Source: Hylemonella sp. UBA6679 (lineage in GTDB: Bacteria; Pseudomonadota; Gammaproteobacteria; Burkholderiales; Burkholderiaceae_C). Taken from it: DNA of 27,922 nt. The notes under the pieces are model-generated. The model was not told the DNA's origin. It did no database searches and saw only the letters and a program-made list of their open reading frames with translations. The translations under genes were made by a program, and so were the position numbers. Positions 8,201 to 15,253 of this stretch are shown piece by piece. The stretch is from the NCBI GenBank assembly GCA_002454975.1, contig DKJZ01000035.1:1-27922 (forward strand), given 5' to 3'. Positions within the stretch are counted from its first letter, which is position 1. Each line of letters opens with the position of its first letter.

Positions 8201-8552
8201 GATCAGCCTGCTGACCGAAGAGCAGCTTGATGAAGCCTCCACGGCAACCATCGCAGCCTTCTCGGCAGCCCAGGTGGGGGCGTTGACCATGACACAACTT
8301 GAGAGCCTTGATGCAGCTCAAATTGGCGCCTTCTCCTCCGATCAGATTGCAGAGATCACACCGACCACACTGGCCGGATTGTCCGCGACCTTCATTGACA
8401 GCTTAGACAGCGCAGAAATCGCTGCGCTGTCTGAAAATCAAGTGACCTCGCTCACCATCACTGTTTTGGGTGGTTTAACAACTAACAAGACCGCCTTCAC
8501 AACTGATCAGATGTCGATGATGTCTGCTGATCAGCTCGCAGCCCTCGTTTGA
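5253..8552 (+). CDS. Large octapeptide-repeat protein, about 115-119 copies of Q[VIL]xxL[ST]xx
   Basis: A 1099-residue protein of unknown function, built almost entirely of eight-residue units from about residue 5 to the last codon. The consensus is Q-[V/I/L]-x-x-[L/M/I]-[S/T]-x-x, for example QVSKLTAT, QVGELTSS, QLGVLGAE. About one unit in five is lengthened to 11-20 residues, and one (ILKLSSQ) has seven. Ser/Thr at position 6 and Gln at position 1 of the next unit form S-x-x-Q, a classic helix N-cap (capping-box) pattern, so each unit is probably a short capped helix in a solenoid (inference). I see no Cys or His and a single Trp; acidic residues appear to outnumber basic ones. There is no signal peptide, membrane helix, RTX nonapeptide, LPXTG or autotransporter domain, so location is unknown. 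AAGGGG precedes the ATG at 5253. A surface, adhesive or scaffold role is a guess. Confidence 0.9.
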   Translation: MNITSFKSYSPTDMASLSVSDLGTVTADVAKGLTTPQIQALQSDQVGALSGVILKLSSQQVAAFSPYQIESLSNTAIAAASGKELQSLNAGQIETMSVDQINAINDNVFKDLTITQVKALTAEQLTGMDAAQMAKMSMQQVTALSGSQLDAIGNLGENIKNLSVAQFSTLTDEQVSSIDPTQIAKITLAQLGALGTKVGLFSSEQVENLSAVQARSLSSTQITALDASGTLSSLSSSAVTALQRTQLTGMTSLASFSEQQVGALSASQVSWLNKDQLNSLSATQVAELSAAAVGRIAKTVVKDLSDDFVAALSSTQVSKLTATQVGELTSSQLGVLGAEQISSLSAAAVGALKATQIDSLSTEQIQSLTAGQAEKLSRNALDSLDSTQVASLTYEALAKVAAKLKVSATGNVNQIAALSNDQVQSLSYGKVGNVTTGPNVLGSFTAAQISALGTKVQFLSEGQMGALTSTQVKALSNAQLAVLDTDQLAALSNSAAIGMNASQIGSLDETQMRGLLTAATAAGSLKFSAAQVSAIDKDLVPLIDVSTLNTTQIKALTADQIGQLSNAQLQSLSTGSTGQIRALTNTQLQSLSAGQIRALGDTQVADLTDTQVRAFTTSQVQALEAADIAAQGAKLSNLQVQDLTATQIQGITVTAGKLDVLSNTQLRQLTTTQVQAMTYQQVAGLSSNQLQQFTGAQIGAMNNGQVAALETADVSNLQVTQLRGLLSRQMQVMSSSQVQALGSAQIQALDDSQLAAILPKLSASAGNNQIGMLSSSQFSALTATQLSSMSNDQLGKLSTEQVQSLSGAQLDAIGILGTAQTSELTATQLNAADLTKLTQAQVNALTDTQLQSLSGNKLDDVSAKLNTAQMGKLSPDQISGMDMITLNNTQVAALQASQLAVLENTQMTGLGAKVTRISASNLATLSPSQVAALDTTQIAALTEAQVGGLTSTQLRSLSATQLPAMVFTNSSNDAQMSNLLAEQISLLTEEQLDEASTATIAAFSAAQVGALTMTQLESLDAAQIGAFSSDQIAEITPTTLAGLSATFIDSLDSAEIAALSENQVTSLTITVLGGLTTNKTAFTTDQMSMMSADQLAALV

Positions 8553-8581
8553 GGCTGTGTTTGAGGCCTTACGAAAGTTGC

Positions 8582-9826
8582 TCACAACAACTCTTGCGCA
8601 CGCTTTAAGCCCCGCGTGGCGCGCGTCCACCATTGCGAGAAGCTGGCACAGGGCCGCTCCACCTGGGGAAACAAGCGCGGCGCAGGATCGAGCTGGGCCA
8701 CAGGCTCGAGCCATGCGCTGATGTGTGGGTCGTCCACGCTGTGCACACGGGCAGCGCCTGCAAGGGCTGAGGCAAGTTCTTGCGAGCTCACCCACCAACG
8801 CTGAGACGTCAGCTCCGCCATGGCGGCATCCACCCAGCGCCAGCGCACCTCGGGCCAGGGCCATGCAGCGTGGTGCTCACGTGGGTAAACACCCACCACC
8901 ACCGCGTCTTCAAACCCCGGTGGTGGGCTGCGCAAGGCCCAGGGGTGAACCAACCACACGGTGCGGCCACTCAAACACGGGACGTCTTGGGATGCGTCTG
9001 GGGTTTTGACGCCCATGTCGGGCGGTGGCGCGGTGCGTAAGTCAGGCTCAGCCAAGGCGTGTCTTTGCGCCAAGCGTGCAGCATGCGTGGCTCTGGCCAG
9101 AGTGCCTGCTGCGTGGTTGGCCTTGTCAAGAATCCCAGGCGAGGTTCGGGCCATGCGGTCTAAATCCTCGTAAGACTGGTCGACCACCGAGCCTGGGCTG
9201 TGCCAGGACGCAGGGGCGTAGCGTGCCACATTCTCGGCATTGAACAAGTAAGGCTTGTGGCTACCGGTGCCGGCTACCCATTGCCAACTGAGGTGGTTGC
9301 TGGCCAGGTCGCCATCGAGCAGGTGTGCCACCAACCAATCGGCCCCTGCACGCCAGTGCACATGCCGCAGGTGCACCACATAGCTTGCCAGCCACATGCG
9401 GGCGTGGTTGTGCAGCATGCCTGTGGCGTACAAAGTGCGCACAGCTTCGTCGATGACCGGCACACCCGTGCAGGCCTGACGGATGTCTGCGGGGAGTTCG
9501 CGCGCATACGCCTGCTCAGGCAGCGGCCCCGGGTGAAGCGAACTCAAAATACCTGTGCCCGCATGCTGCCAAACATGCCGGAAAAACTCCCGCCAACCCA
9601 GCTCAAACACCAGCTTGTGCCCCACGTCCAGAGACCCCCGCTGGAGCACCTCGGCCAGCACGTCTTCGAGCGTGAGCAGGCCGTGGGTGAGATAGGGTGA
9701 CAAGCCGGTGACGGCGCCACTTAGGTGGTTGCGGGTGCGGGCGTAGGCGGCAGGCTGCACGCGCTTGATGCGCTCAACCCCAGCAGCGCGGCTGGGTGGG
9801 TAGGCTTGCATCACATCGGTTGACAT
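8582..9826 (-). CDS. Photolyase/cryptochrome-like FAD-binding protein with reversed domain order
   Basis: A 414-residue protein from the ATG at 9826, which has AAGGG nine bases upstream; an in-frame ATG at 9835 is the alternative. Residues 1-215 are the photolyase FAD-binding domain: GLSPYLTHGLLT, KLVFELGWREFFRHVW, TGVPVIDEAVRTLYATGMLH, NHARMWLASY, LLDGDLASNHLSWQWVAGTG, then KPYLFNAENVARYAP. The usual N-terminal antenna-binding Rossmann domain is absent from the front. Instead residues about 287-414 look like a short alpha/beta domain (GRTVWLVHPWALR, AVVVGVYPREHH, ending PCASFSQWWTRA) that resembles that domain moved to the C-terminus. Expected chemistry is light-driven repair of pyrimidine dimers or blue-light sensing; which one is not decidable here. 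It starts 3-12 bases after the chemotaxis receptor stop and is convergent with the repeat gene, 29 bases apart. Confidence 0.88.
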   Translation of the reverse strand: MSTDVMQAYPPSRAAGVERIKRVQPAAYARTRNHLSGAVTGLSPYLTHGLLTLEDVLAEVLQRGSLDVGHKLVFELGWREFFRHVWQHAGTGILSSLHPGPLPEQAYARELPADIRQACTGVPVIDEAVRTLYATGMLHNHARMWLASYVVHLRHVHWRAGADWLVAHLLDGDLASNHLSWQWVAGTGSHKPYLFNAENVARYAPASWHSPGSVVDQSYEDLDRMARTSPGILDKANHAAGTLARATHAARLAQRHALAEPDLRTAPPPDMGVKTPDASQDVPCLSGRTVWLVHPWALRSPPPGFEDAVVVGVYPREHHAAWPWPEVRWRWVDAAMAELTSQRWWVSSQELASALAGAARVHSVDDPHISAWLEPVAQLDPAPRLFPQVERPCASFSQWWTRATRGLKRAQELL

Positions 9827-9838
9827 AGCGTCCATCCC

Positions 9839-11278
9839 TTAACGCCACGCGCTTGCGTGCTGACCACCCAAGCCAAGCTTGAAGACCGCCACGGTTTGCA
9901 CCAGCTCCTGCGCCTGGCTTTTGAGGCTGGCTGTGGCCGCGGCCATTTGCTCCACCAGGGCGGAGTTTTGCTGGGTCGCCTGATCCATCTGAAGCACGGC
10001 TTGCCCCACCTGAGCCACCCGACCTGCCTGTTCATGGCTGGCCGTGCTGATCTCACCGACGATGTCGGTCACGCGGCGAATGCTCGAGACCACCTCCGTC
10101 ATGGTTTCACCCGCCTTGTCCACCAATGCGGTGCCTTGGGACACGCGTTCGACACTGGCTGTGATGAGGGCTTTGATTTCTTTGGCCGCATTGGCACTGC
10201 GTCCGGCCAAGGAGCGAACCTCGGTGGCCACCACCGCAAAACCTCGGCCTTGCTCACCTGCACGAGCAGCCTCCACTGCGGCATTGAGCGCCAGGATGTT
10301 GGTTTGGAAGGCAATGCCATCGATCACGCCAATGATGTCAGCAATTTTTCGAGAAGCCTCGTTGATGCCTTGCATGGTGTGCACCACCTGGGTGACCACC
10401 TCGCCACCCTTGACCGCCACGTTGCTGGCATTCAAAGCCAACTGGTTGGCGGTGCGCGCATGATCGGCTGACTGCTTGACGGTGCCGGTGAGGGCCTCCA
10501 TGGTGCTGGCAGTGCTTTGTAAATTGCCGGCGGTTTGTTCGGTGCGGTTGCTCAGGTCTTGGTTGCCACTGGCAATTTCTGCAGAGGCTGTTTCGATGCT
10601 GTTGGCCCCGTAACGCACCGCATCGACGGCTGACTCCATGCGGGTCAGGGTGGCTTGCAGGGCTTGCCCTCCCCTGGTTTGCGTGGCGATTTTTTTCACG
10701 TCCAGCGAGATGCCGTCTGCGTTGTTCACACGGGCGACCAAGAGGGCCAGCTCGGCGCCTTCTTTGGCCGCTCGGCTCATGACCACGGCCAAGACCACCT
10801 CAATGCCCGACTGGATCACCACGTAAAGCGCGTGCAACAAAACACGAAAAAAATCTGCCTCGGTGGTGCAATAAACACCCCAACCGGCAGCCTGCAATCG
10901 GTCAAAGACCAGATGGTGCATGGCAAACAAAACTGCACCCACCACAATGACGCGCCAATCCAAATACACCAGCAAAAAAGCCAGCACCACAAACACGCCA
11001 AAGTGCAGTTCCACCATGCCGCGTGCCAGCTGAATATGCAGCGCCACAAAGGACACCAACACAAAGGTGAGCATGTAGCGGCTCAGGGCCGTGCCACGTG
11101 CAAAACCATAGACCGCCACGGCCAGCAGGGTCAAGACCAAACTGCCCCCAAAAGCGAGTCGGTGATCGACAAATTGCAGCCCCAAGGCCACGCCACCTAA
11201 GGCGCTCAGAGCGATGGCGACCATCAGCACGTGGTCACCCAATAGCGCAAGGGTCGGTGTTGTGGATGGTTGTGTCAT
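9839..11278 (-). CDS. Methyl-accepting chemotaxis protein with six-helix membrane sensor
   Basis: A 479-residue receptor. Residues 17-167 hold about six hydrophobic helices with short loops and no periplasmic ligand domain; the histidine-bearing segments LVSFVALHIQLARGMVELHF and VLFAMHHLVFDRLQ resemble a membrane sensor found in Burkholderiales signalling proteins. A HAMP-like linker follows (about 170-215). The signalling domain contains the highly conserved hairpin tip: IIGVIDGIAFQTNILALNAA, then VEAARAGEQGRGFAVVATEV and RSLAGRSANAAKEI. It would relay a stimulus to CheA/CheW. There is no CheR-docking pentapeptide at the C-terminus (GGQHASAWR). The ATG at 11278 is preceded by AGGGAG. The photolyase-like gene starts within 12 bases of its TAA stop, so the two are probably co-transcribed. 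The stimulus is unknown. Confidence 0.95.
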   Translation of the reverse strand: MTQPSTTPTLALLGDHVLMVAIALSALGGVALGLQFVDHRLAFGGSLVLTLLAVAVYGFARGTALSRYMLTFVLVSFVALHIQLARGMVELHFGVFVVLAFLLVYLDWRVIVVGAVLFAMHHLVFDRLQAAGWGVYCTTEADFFRVLLHALYVVIQSGIEVVLAVVMSRAAKEGAELALLVARVNNADGISLDVKKIATQTRGGQALQATLTRMESAVDAVRYGANSIETASAEIASGNQDLSNRTEQTAGNLQSTASTMEALTGTVKQSADHARTANQLALNASNVAVKGGEVVTQVVHTMQGINEASRKIADIIGVIDGIAFQTNILALNAAVEAARAGEQGRGFAVVATEVRSLAGRSANAAKEIKALITASVERVSQGTALVDKAGETMTEVVSSIRRVTDIVGEISTASHEQAGRVAQVGQAVLQMDQATQQNSALVEQMAAATASLKSQAQELVQTVAVFKLGLGGQHASAWR

Positions 11279-11444
11279 GGCCTGACTCCCTGGGTGCTGC
11301 CTATTTGTGGGCGTTGACAGCCGCTTTTAAAGGCATGGTCAAAAACCAAAGTAAGCTAATGAATGATGTTTGCCGATAGCATAAATCATGTTGGTGCTGT
11401 TGGCTATTTGCGCAAACAGAAGCCCTCCACCAAACCACCGGCAG

Positions 11445-11470
11445 AAAAAAACCCACCGAAGTGGGTTTTC
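11445..11470 (-). terminator. Strong intrinsic terminator of the ABC transporter operon
   Basis: On the minus strand AAAACCCAC and GTGGGTTTT form a nine-base stem around a TTCG tetraloop (11448-11469), followed by a T run (11445-11450). It lies 40 bases after the livF stop and ends the transporter operon. The rest of 11279-11509 holds the receptor's 5' region and shows no gene. Confidence 0.88.
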
Positions 11471-11509
11471 AAACGGACAACAGACGACGCCTGTTCAAGC
11501 GTTGCGCCA

Positions 11510-12220
11510 TCACACCCCGAGGTAGCGATGCAGGGTGGCAGCGTCAGCCGCCAAGGCCGAGGCTGTGCCGTTGTAAACAACCTCGCCAGTTTCAAGGATG
11601 TACACAGAGTCAACCACCGTGAGAGCACTGCGCAGGTTTTGCTCGACCAAGAGCACGGTGATGCCCTCGCTCTTGAGCGTCTTCACTGCTTGCTCAACGT
11701 GCTGAACGATCAAGGGCGCCAAGCCCTCGGTGGGCTCGTCCATGAGCAGCAAATCGGGGTTGAGCATCAAAGCGCGTGTGATGGCCAGCATTTGACGCTC
11801 GCCGCCTGAGAGCTGGTTGCCGCGGTGATTTCGCCGCTCGCCCAGACGAGGAAACAACTCATACGCGCGCTCGACCGTCCACGGCGCACGACCAGAGGAT
11901 GGCGCGCGACGCGGCACAATGTCGAGGTGCTCACGCACCGTGAGGGATGCAAAAAGCCGGCGTCCTTGGGGTACCAGGCCTATGCCCAACATCGCCACCT
12001 GATCAGGTGTGAGACCGCACAGCTCTTGGCCGCGCCATTGGATGGAGCCCGACACCACCTGGGGTGGCCGGGTTTGCATGATCGAGCGTATGAGGGTTGT
12101 TTTGCCGGTGCCATTGCGGCCAAGCAAACCCACCACCGCCCCTTCGGGCACAGACAAACTCACCTCGCGCAAAATTTGCGCGTCGCCATAGCTGGATGAA
12201 ACGGATCGGATGTCAAGCAT
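11510..12220 (-). CDS. livF: HAAT-family ABC transporter ATP-binding protein, LivF type
   Basis: A 236-residue ATPase from the ATG at 12220, which overlaps the end of livG by eight bases; upstream ATGs would add an unrelated extension. Motifs are Walker A GRNGTGKTT (about residues 34-42), Q-loop segment GLVPQGRRLFASLTV, signature LSGGERQ, Walker B LLLMDEPTEGL and the H-loop region replaced by LLVEQN, as is normal for LivF proteins. It would pair with LivG to drive uptake through the LivH/LivM channel. Proteins of this family carry branched-chain amino acids, urea, amides or aromatic acids. Context with amide-cleaving enzymes argues against a pure leucine transporter. It is the last gene of the operon, before a strong terminator. 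Confidence 0.93.
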   Translation of the reverse strand: MLDIRSVSSSYGDAQILREVSLSVPEGAVVGLLGRNGTGKTTLIRSIMQTRPPQVVSGSIQWRGQELCGLTPDQVAMLGIGLVPQGRRLFASLTVREHLDIVPRRAPSSGRAPWTVERAYELFPRLGERRNHRGNQLSGGERQMLAITRALMLNPDLLLMDEPTEGLAPLIVQHVEQAVKTLKSEGITVLLVEQNLRSALTVVDSVYILETGEVVYNGTASALAADAATLHRYLGV

Positions 12221-12989
12221 GGCTGCTCGCTGTTCCAAAATAAACGGCTTGCACTTTCTCATGTGAGCGCACCTCATCGGGTGCGCCTTCGGCAAGCACT
12301 TGGCCGTAATACAAGCAAGTCACGCGATCGGCCAAACCCAGGGCCAGTTCCATGTCGTGCTCAATCAACACCACGGTCAGGTCGGAGGGCAAGCGCCGAA
12401 TGGTCTCGGCCATAGGCCCACGTTCTGCGGGAGACAAGCCAGCGGCTGGCTCATCGAGCAACAGCACCTTGGGTTCATTCGACAGCGCAATGGCCAACTC
12501 CAGCAAGCGCTGCTCACCGTAGGACATGGCGCCAGCGCGGTCATGCCGGCGGCCATGCAGGCCGCAAATGCCCAGCAACTCGTCAATGCGTTGGCTGGCT
12601 GCTGTGTCTGGCTTGGTGGAGCGAAACATGCTCAGGCGTCCGCCTTTGCGCCCGCGCATGGCCAGCACCAGGTTTTCTTCAACGCTCAGGCCACTGAAAA
12701 CATTCGTGATTTGGTAAGTGCGGCCCAAACCCACACGCGATCGACGCATGGCCGACCAGCTGCTGACATCGCTGCCAAACAGCTTGATCTGCCCCGAGCT
12801 CAGCTCAAGCTCACCCGACATCAGCGCGAACAAGGTGGTCTTACCAGCCCCATTGGGGCCAATGACCACATGCCGCGAACCTTGCGCGATGGAGAACGTC
12901 ACGTCATCCACCGCTTTAAGGCCACCGAAATTGCGAGTGACACCTCGCAATTCGATGGCAGGAGGCAAGCCACTGTCCACAGATGTCAT
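12213..12989 (-). CDS. livG: HAAT-family ABC transporter ATP-binding protein, LivG type
   Basis: A 258-residue ATPase. Walker A is GPNGAGKTT (about residues 44-52), the signature is the variant MSYGEQRLLE instead of LSGGQ, Walker B is VLLLDEPAAGLSPAE, and LIEHDMELAL supplies the switch histidine. The C-terminal YYGQVLAEGAPDEVRSHEKV and QAVYFG are typical of LivG. SYGEQ variants are common in this subfamily (UrtD- and LivG-like), so the change is not a defect. Its ATG overlaps the stop of the substrate-binding protein gene (ATGA), and its own stop overlaps livF, so the three are translationally coupled. Confidence 0.93.
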   Translation of the reverse strand: MTSVDSGLPPAIELRGVTRNFGGLKAVDDVTFSIAQGSRHVVIGPNGAGKTTLFALMSGELELSSGQIKLFGSDVSSWSAMRRSRVGLGRTYQITNVFSGLSVEENLVLAMRGRKGGRLSMFRSTKPDTAASQRIDELLGICGLHGRRHDRAGAMSYGEQRLLELAIALSNEPKVLLLDEPAAGLSPAERGPMAETIRRLPSDLTVVLIEHDMELALGLADRVTCLYYGQVLAEGAPDEVRSHEKVQAVYFGTASSHA

Positions 12990-14242
12990 TTAGTGGTGCC
13001 TTGGAATGCTCGGCTGTAAGGTGGTTGCTTGAGGTAGTCGGTCGGGTTGTAGCGCCAGAACTGCGACACCTGTGGGTAGGTCTCCACGATGGTGTTGACC
13101 AATTTGCCATCGGCGCGCTTGACCACTCGACGCACGTACACATCGAAAATTGGGTTGCCGTAGGTGTCCATCTTCACGCTCTTGCCAAAGGGCGTGCCTT
13201 CCACCACCTCGCTGACCAAGGTGTTGAGCAACGCCTTGGCGTCTTCCGAGCGGCCCTTCATCTTGTTGAGCGCATAGGCCAGCCACATGGCACCGGTAAA
13301 CCCTTCTGCTGCAAAAATGCCGGGCAGCTTTTTGTACTGCTTGTCGTAGTTCTCAACGAAAGACTTGGTGCCGGGCAGCTCGCTGGCTTCTGCAAAGTGG
13401 GAGCTGGAGATGACGCCTTCGCACTCTGCGGGTGTGAGTGTGCGAATCACCGACTGGTCGGTCACGTTTTGCGAGGTGAGCAATGGGATCTTGTCTTTGA
13501 AACCATAGCTGGCCCATTGCTGCAAGATGCGCGCGGAGTCAGCACCGGTTTGCACAGAGAAAACGCAATCGGGGTTGAGCGCACGAATTTGACCCAAATA
13601 AGTGCTCAGGTCTGGCGTGTTGAGCGGGTGCCAGAACTGACCCACCACAGTACCGCCGCCTTCTGTGAACACTTGCGCGAAACCGCCCACCTGCTCGTGG
13701 CCAAAGGCATAGTCTTGGCCCAAAGTCACCACGCGCTTGTAGCCACGCTTGATGGCCCAATCGGCCAAGGGACGTGTGATTTGGCTGGCAGAGAAACCGC
13801 CTGTGCGCAGCACATTGGGAATCCGGCCACGCTGGGTGAGTTCGTCGGCAGCCACTGCGGGCATGAGGTAGGGCACGCCTGTGGTTTTGGCATATTCAGC
13901 CACTGCCAAACCAGTGTTGGCCAACACATTGCCCACCAGCATGTGTACGCCTTGCTGTTGATGCAAGCGACGTGCTTTTTGCAAGGCGGTGTCGGGGTTG
14001 GAGCCATCGTCTTCCACCGTGATTTCAACCGGACGACCCGCGATCTGCATGCCATTTTGTTGCCAGAACAAGTTCCAGCCGTCGAGCATTTCACGACCAG
14101 GTGCAGCGGCAACACCCGTGAGCGGGCTCATGAAGCCGATCTTGATGGGGCCGGTTTGACCGAACGCCTGAGCGCTCAAGGCAGGTAAGCCCAGAGCTAA
14201 ACCCAGCTGACCTGTGCGAGTGATGAATTGTCTGCGTTGCAT
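12986..14242 (-). CDS. HAAT-family ABC transporter substrate-binding protein
   Basis: A 418-residue periplasmic binding protein of the branched-chain amino acid/amide type. The N-terminus MQRRQFITRTGQLGLALGLP carries a twin arginine (RRQFI) before a hydrophobic stretch ending in ALSAQA, so Tat export is plausible. The mature part begins GQTGPIKIGFMSPLTGVAA, the usual first strand, and contains EVTVEDDGSNPDTA-like and RVVTLGQDYAFGHEQV segments of the two-lobed fold. The ligand is unknown; the neighbourhood suggests a small nitrogen compound or an aromatic or cyclic amide. AAGGAG precedes the ATG at 14242. The position between the permeases and the ATPases is a common HAAT arrangement. Confidence 0.93.
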   Translation of the reverse strand: MQRRQFITRTGQLGLALGLPALSAQAFGQTGPIKIGFMSPLTGVAAAPGREMLDGWNLFWQQNGMQIAGRPVEITVEDDGSNPDTALQKARRLHQQQGVHMLVGNVLANTGLAVAEYAKTTGVPYLMPAVAADELTQRGRIPNVLRTGGFSASQITRPLADWAIKRGYKRVVTLGQDYAFGHEQVGGFAQVFTEGGGTVVGQFWHPLNTPDLSTYLGQIRALNPDCVFSVQTGADSARILQQWASYGFKDKIPLLTSQNVTDQSVIRTLTPAECEGVISSSHFAEASELPGTKSFVENYDKQYKKLPGIFAAEGFTGAMWLAYALNKMKGRSEDAKALLNTLVSEVVEGTPFGKSVKMDTYGNPIFDVYVRRVVKRADGKLVNTIVETYPQVSQFWRYNPTDYLKQPPYSRAFQGTTK

Positions 14243-14308
14243 GGTTAGTCTCCTTTTAAATGGAAGGTCACAAAGGCTGATGCCTGGCGGGGGAAAGCTG
14301 TGCGTGGT

Positions 14309-15250
14309 TCATGGTGCTTTGGTGCCATGCTTGAAACGCTCCCAGAACTGGCGCGCTGTACCGAGCAAACCCAGCGGGGCATAGAGCATGGTGAGCACAA
14401 ACAGGGCCCCTAAAAACAAGGCCCAACGCTCGGTGTAAAAGCTCACAAAGTTTTCCAAGGCAATCATCACACCCGCGCCAACAAAGCCTCCCCACAGGGT
14501 GCCCACGCCACCCAAAATGGCCATGAGCAGACCTTTGGTGGATTGCGCCAAGGCCACGCTGCTGGGGCTGACAAAACTGTTGAGGTACACACCCAAGACA
14601 CCCGCAACGCCAGCAACAAAACCAGAGGCAGTGAAGGCCACAGCCAAGGTCAGTGGCACGTTGTAGCCCAAGGTTCGCATGCGTGTCGAGCTTTGCTTGA
14701 TGCCGCGCAAAGCCAAACCAAATTGCGAATTCACCAAGCCGCGCAAACCCAAAAAGGTCACTGCAACCACAGCAAGCACAAACCAGTAGAACGTTGCGCC
14801 ATCGGCCAGCCCTTGAGGCCTTGCAATGCCACGGATGCCGCTCTCCGCGCCAGTCACAGACACCCAGCGGTAAGCCACGCCCCAAATCACCATGCCCAAA
14901 GCCAGGGTGAGCAAGAGGAAGTAAACGCCTTCGGTGCGCACGGCCAGCAGGCCAAAGACCAGGGCCAGCAGCGTTGCAGCCAAGACGCCCAGCACAGCCG
15001 CCGCCCAGGGGTCGACCCCGGCGGAATTTTGCAGCCAAGCCACCACGTAAGCGGCTGTTCCAAAGATGGCGCCATGCCCCAAAGAGGTTCGACCTGCCAC
15101 GCCGGCAAGCAAATCAATCGAGGCAGCAAACAAGCCAAAAATAAGGATTTCTGTGAGCAGTGTTTGCGGGTAAGACGCCAGCCAAAACGGCGCGAACACC
15201 AGCACCAGCAGAAGGACCAAGCCCAAGGTCATGAGGTAGCGTGACTTCAT
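14309..15250 (-). CDS. livM: HAAT-family ABC transporter permease, LivM type
   Basis: A 313-residue membrane protein with about eight to ten hydrophobic segments. The first is LMTLGLVLLLVLVFAPFWLA, followed by ILIFGLFAASIDLLAGVAGR and the conserved TSLGHGAIFGTAAYVVAW of LivM permeases. The coupling region GIKQSSTRMRTLGYNVPLTL would contact the ATPases. It forms the channel with LivH. The ATG at 15250 lies 3 bases after the livH stop. A 66-base gap separates it from the substrate-binding protein gene, without an obvious terminator. Confidence 0.93.
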   Translation of the reverse strand: MKSRYLMTLGLVLLLVLVFAPFWLASYPQTLLTEILIFGLFAASIDLLAGVAGRTSLGHGAIFGTAAYVVAWLQNSAGVDPWAAAVLGVLAATLLALVFGLLAVRTEGVYFLLLTLALGMVIWGVAYRWVSVTGAESGIRGIARPQGLADGATFYWFVLAVVAVTFLGLRGLVNSQFGLALRGIKQSSTRMRTLGYNVPLTLAVAFTASGFVAGVAGVLGVYLNSFVSPSSVALAQSTKGLLMAILGGVGTLWGGFVGAGVMIALENFVSFYTERWALFLGALFVLTMLYAPLGLLGTARQFWERFKHGTKAP

Positions 15251-15253
15251 GGT

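Noticed and set aside
5253..8552. RTX toxin, autotransporter or ice-nucleation protein as identity of the repeat gene
   Set aside because: No GGxGxDxUx nonapeptides, no C-terminal beta-barrel or Sec signal, and an octad that does not match the ice-nucleation octapeptide AGYGSTxT.
11372..11379. GCCGATAG on the plus strand as a second sigma-28 -10 box
   Set aside because: The nearest -35-like bases are one base off the required spacing and match poorly. No plus-strand gene follows, and the chemotaxis receptor is transcribed away from it.
14268..15038. A 256-residue minus-strand open frame inside livM
   Set aside because: It lies in a different frame from the well-conserved LivM permease and resembles no protein. 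It is an overlapping shadow frame.
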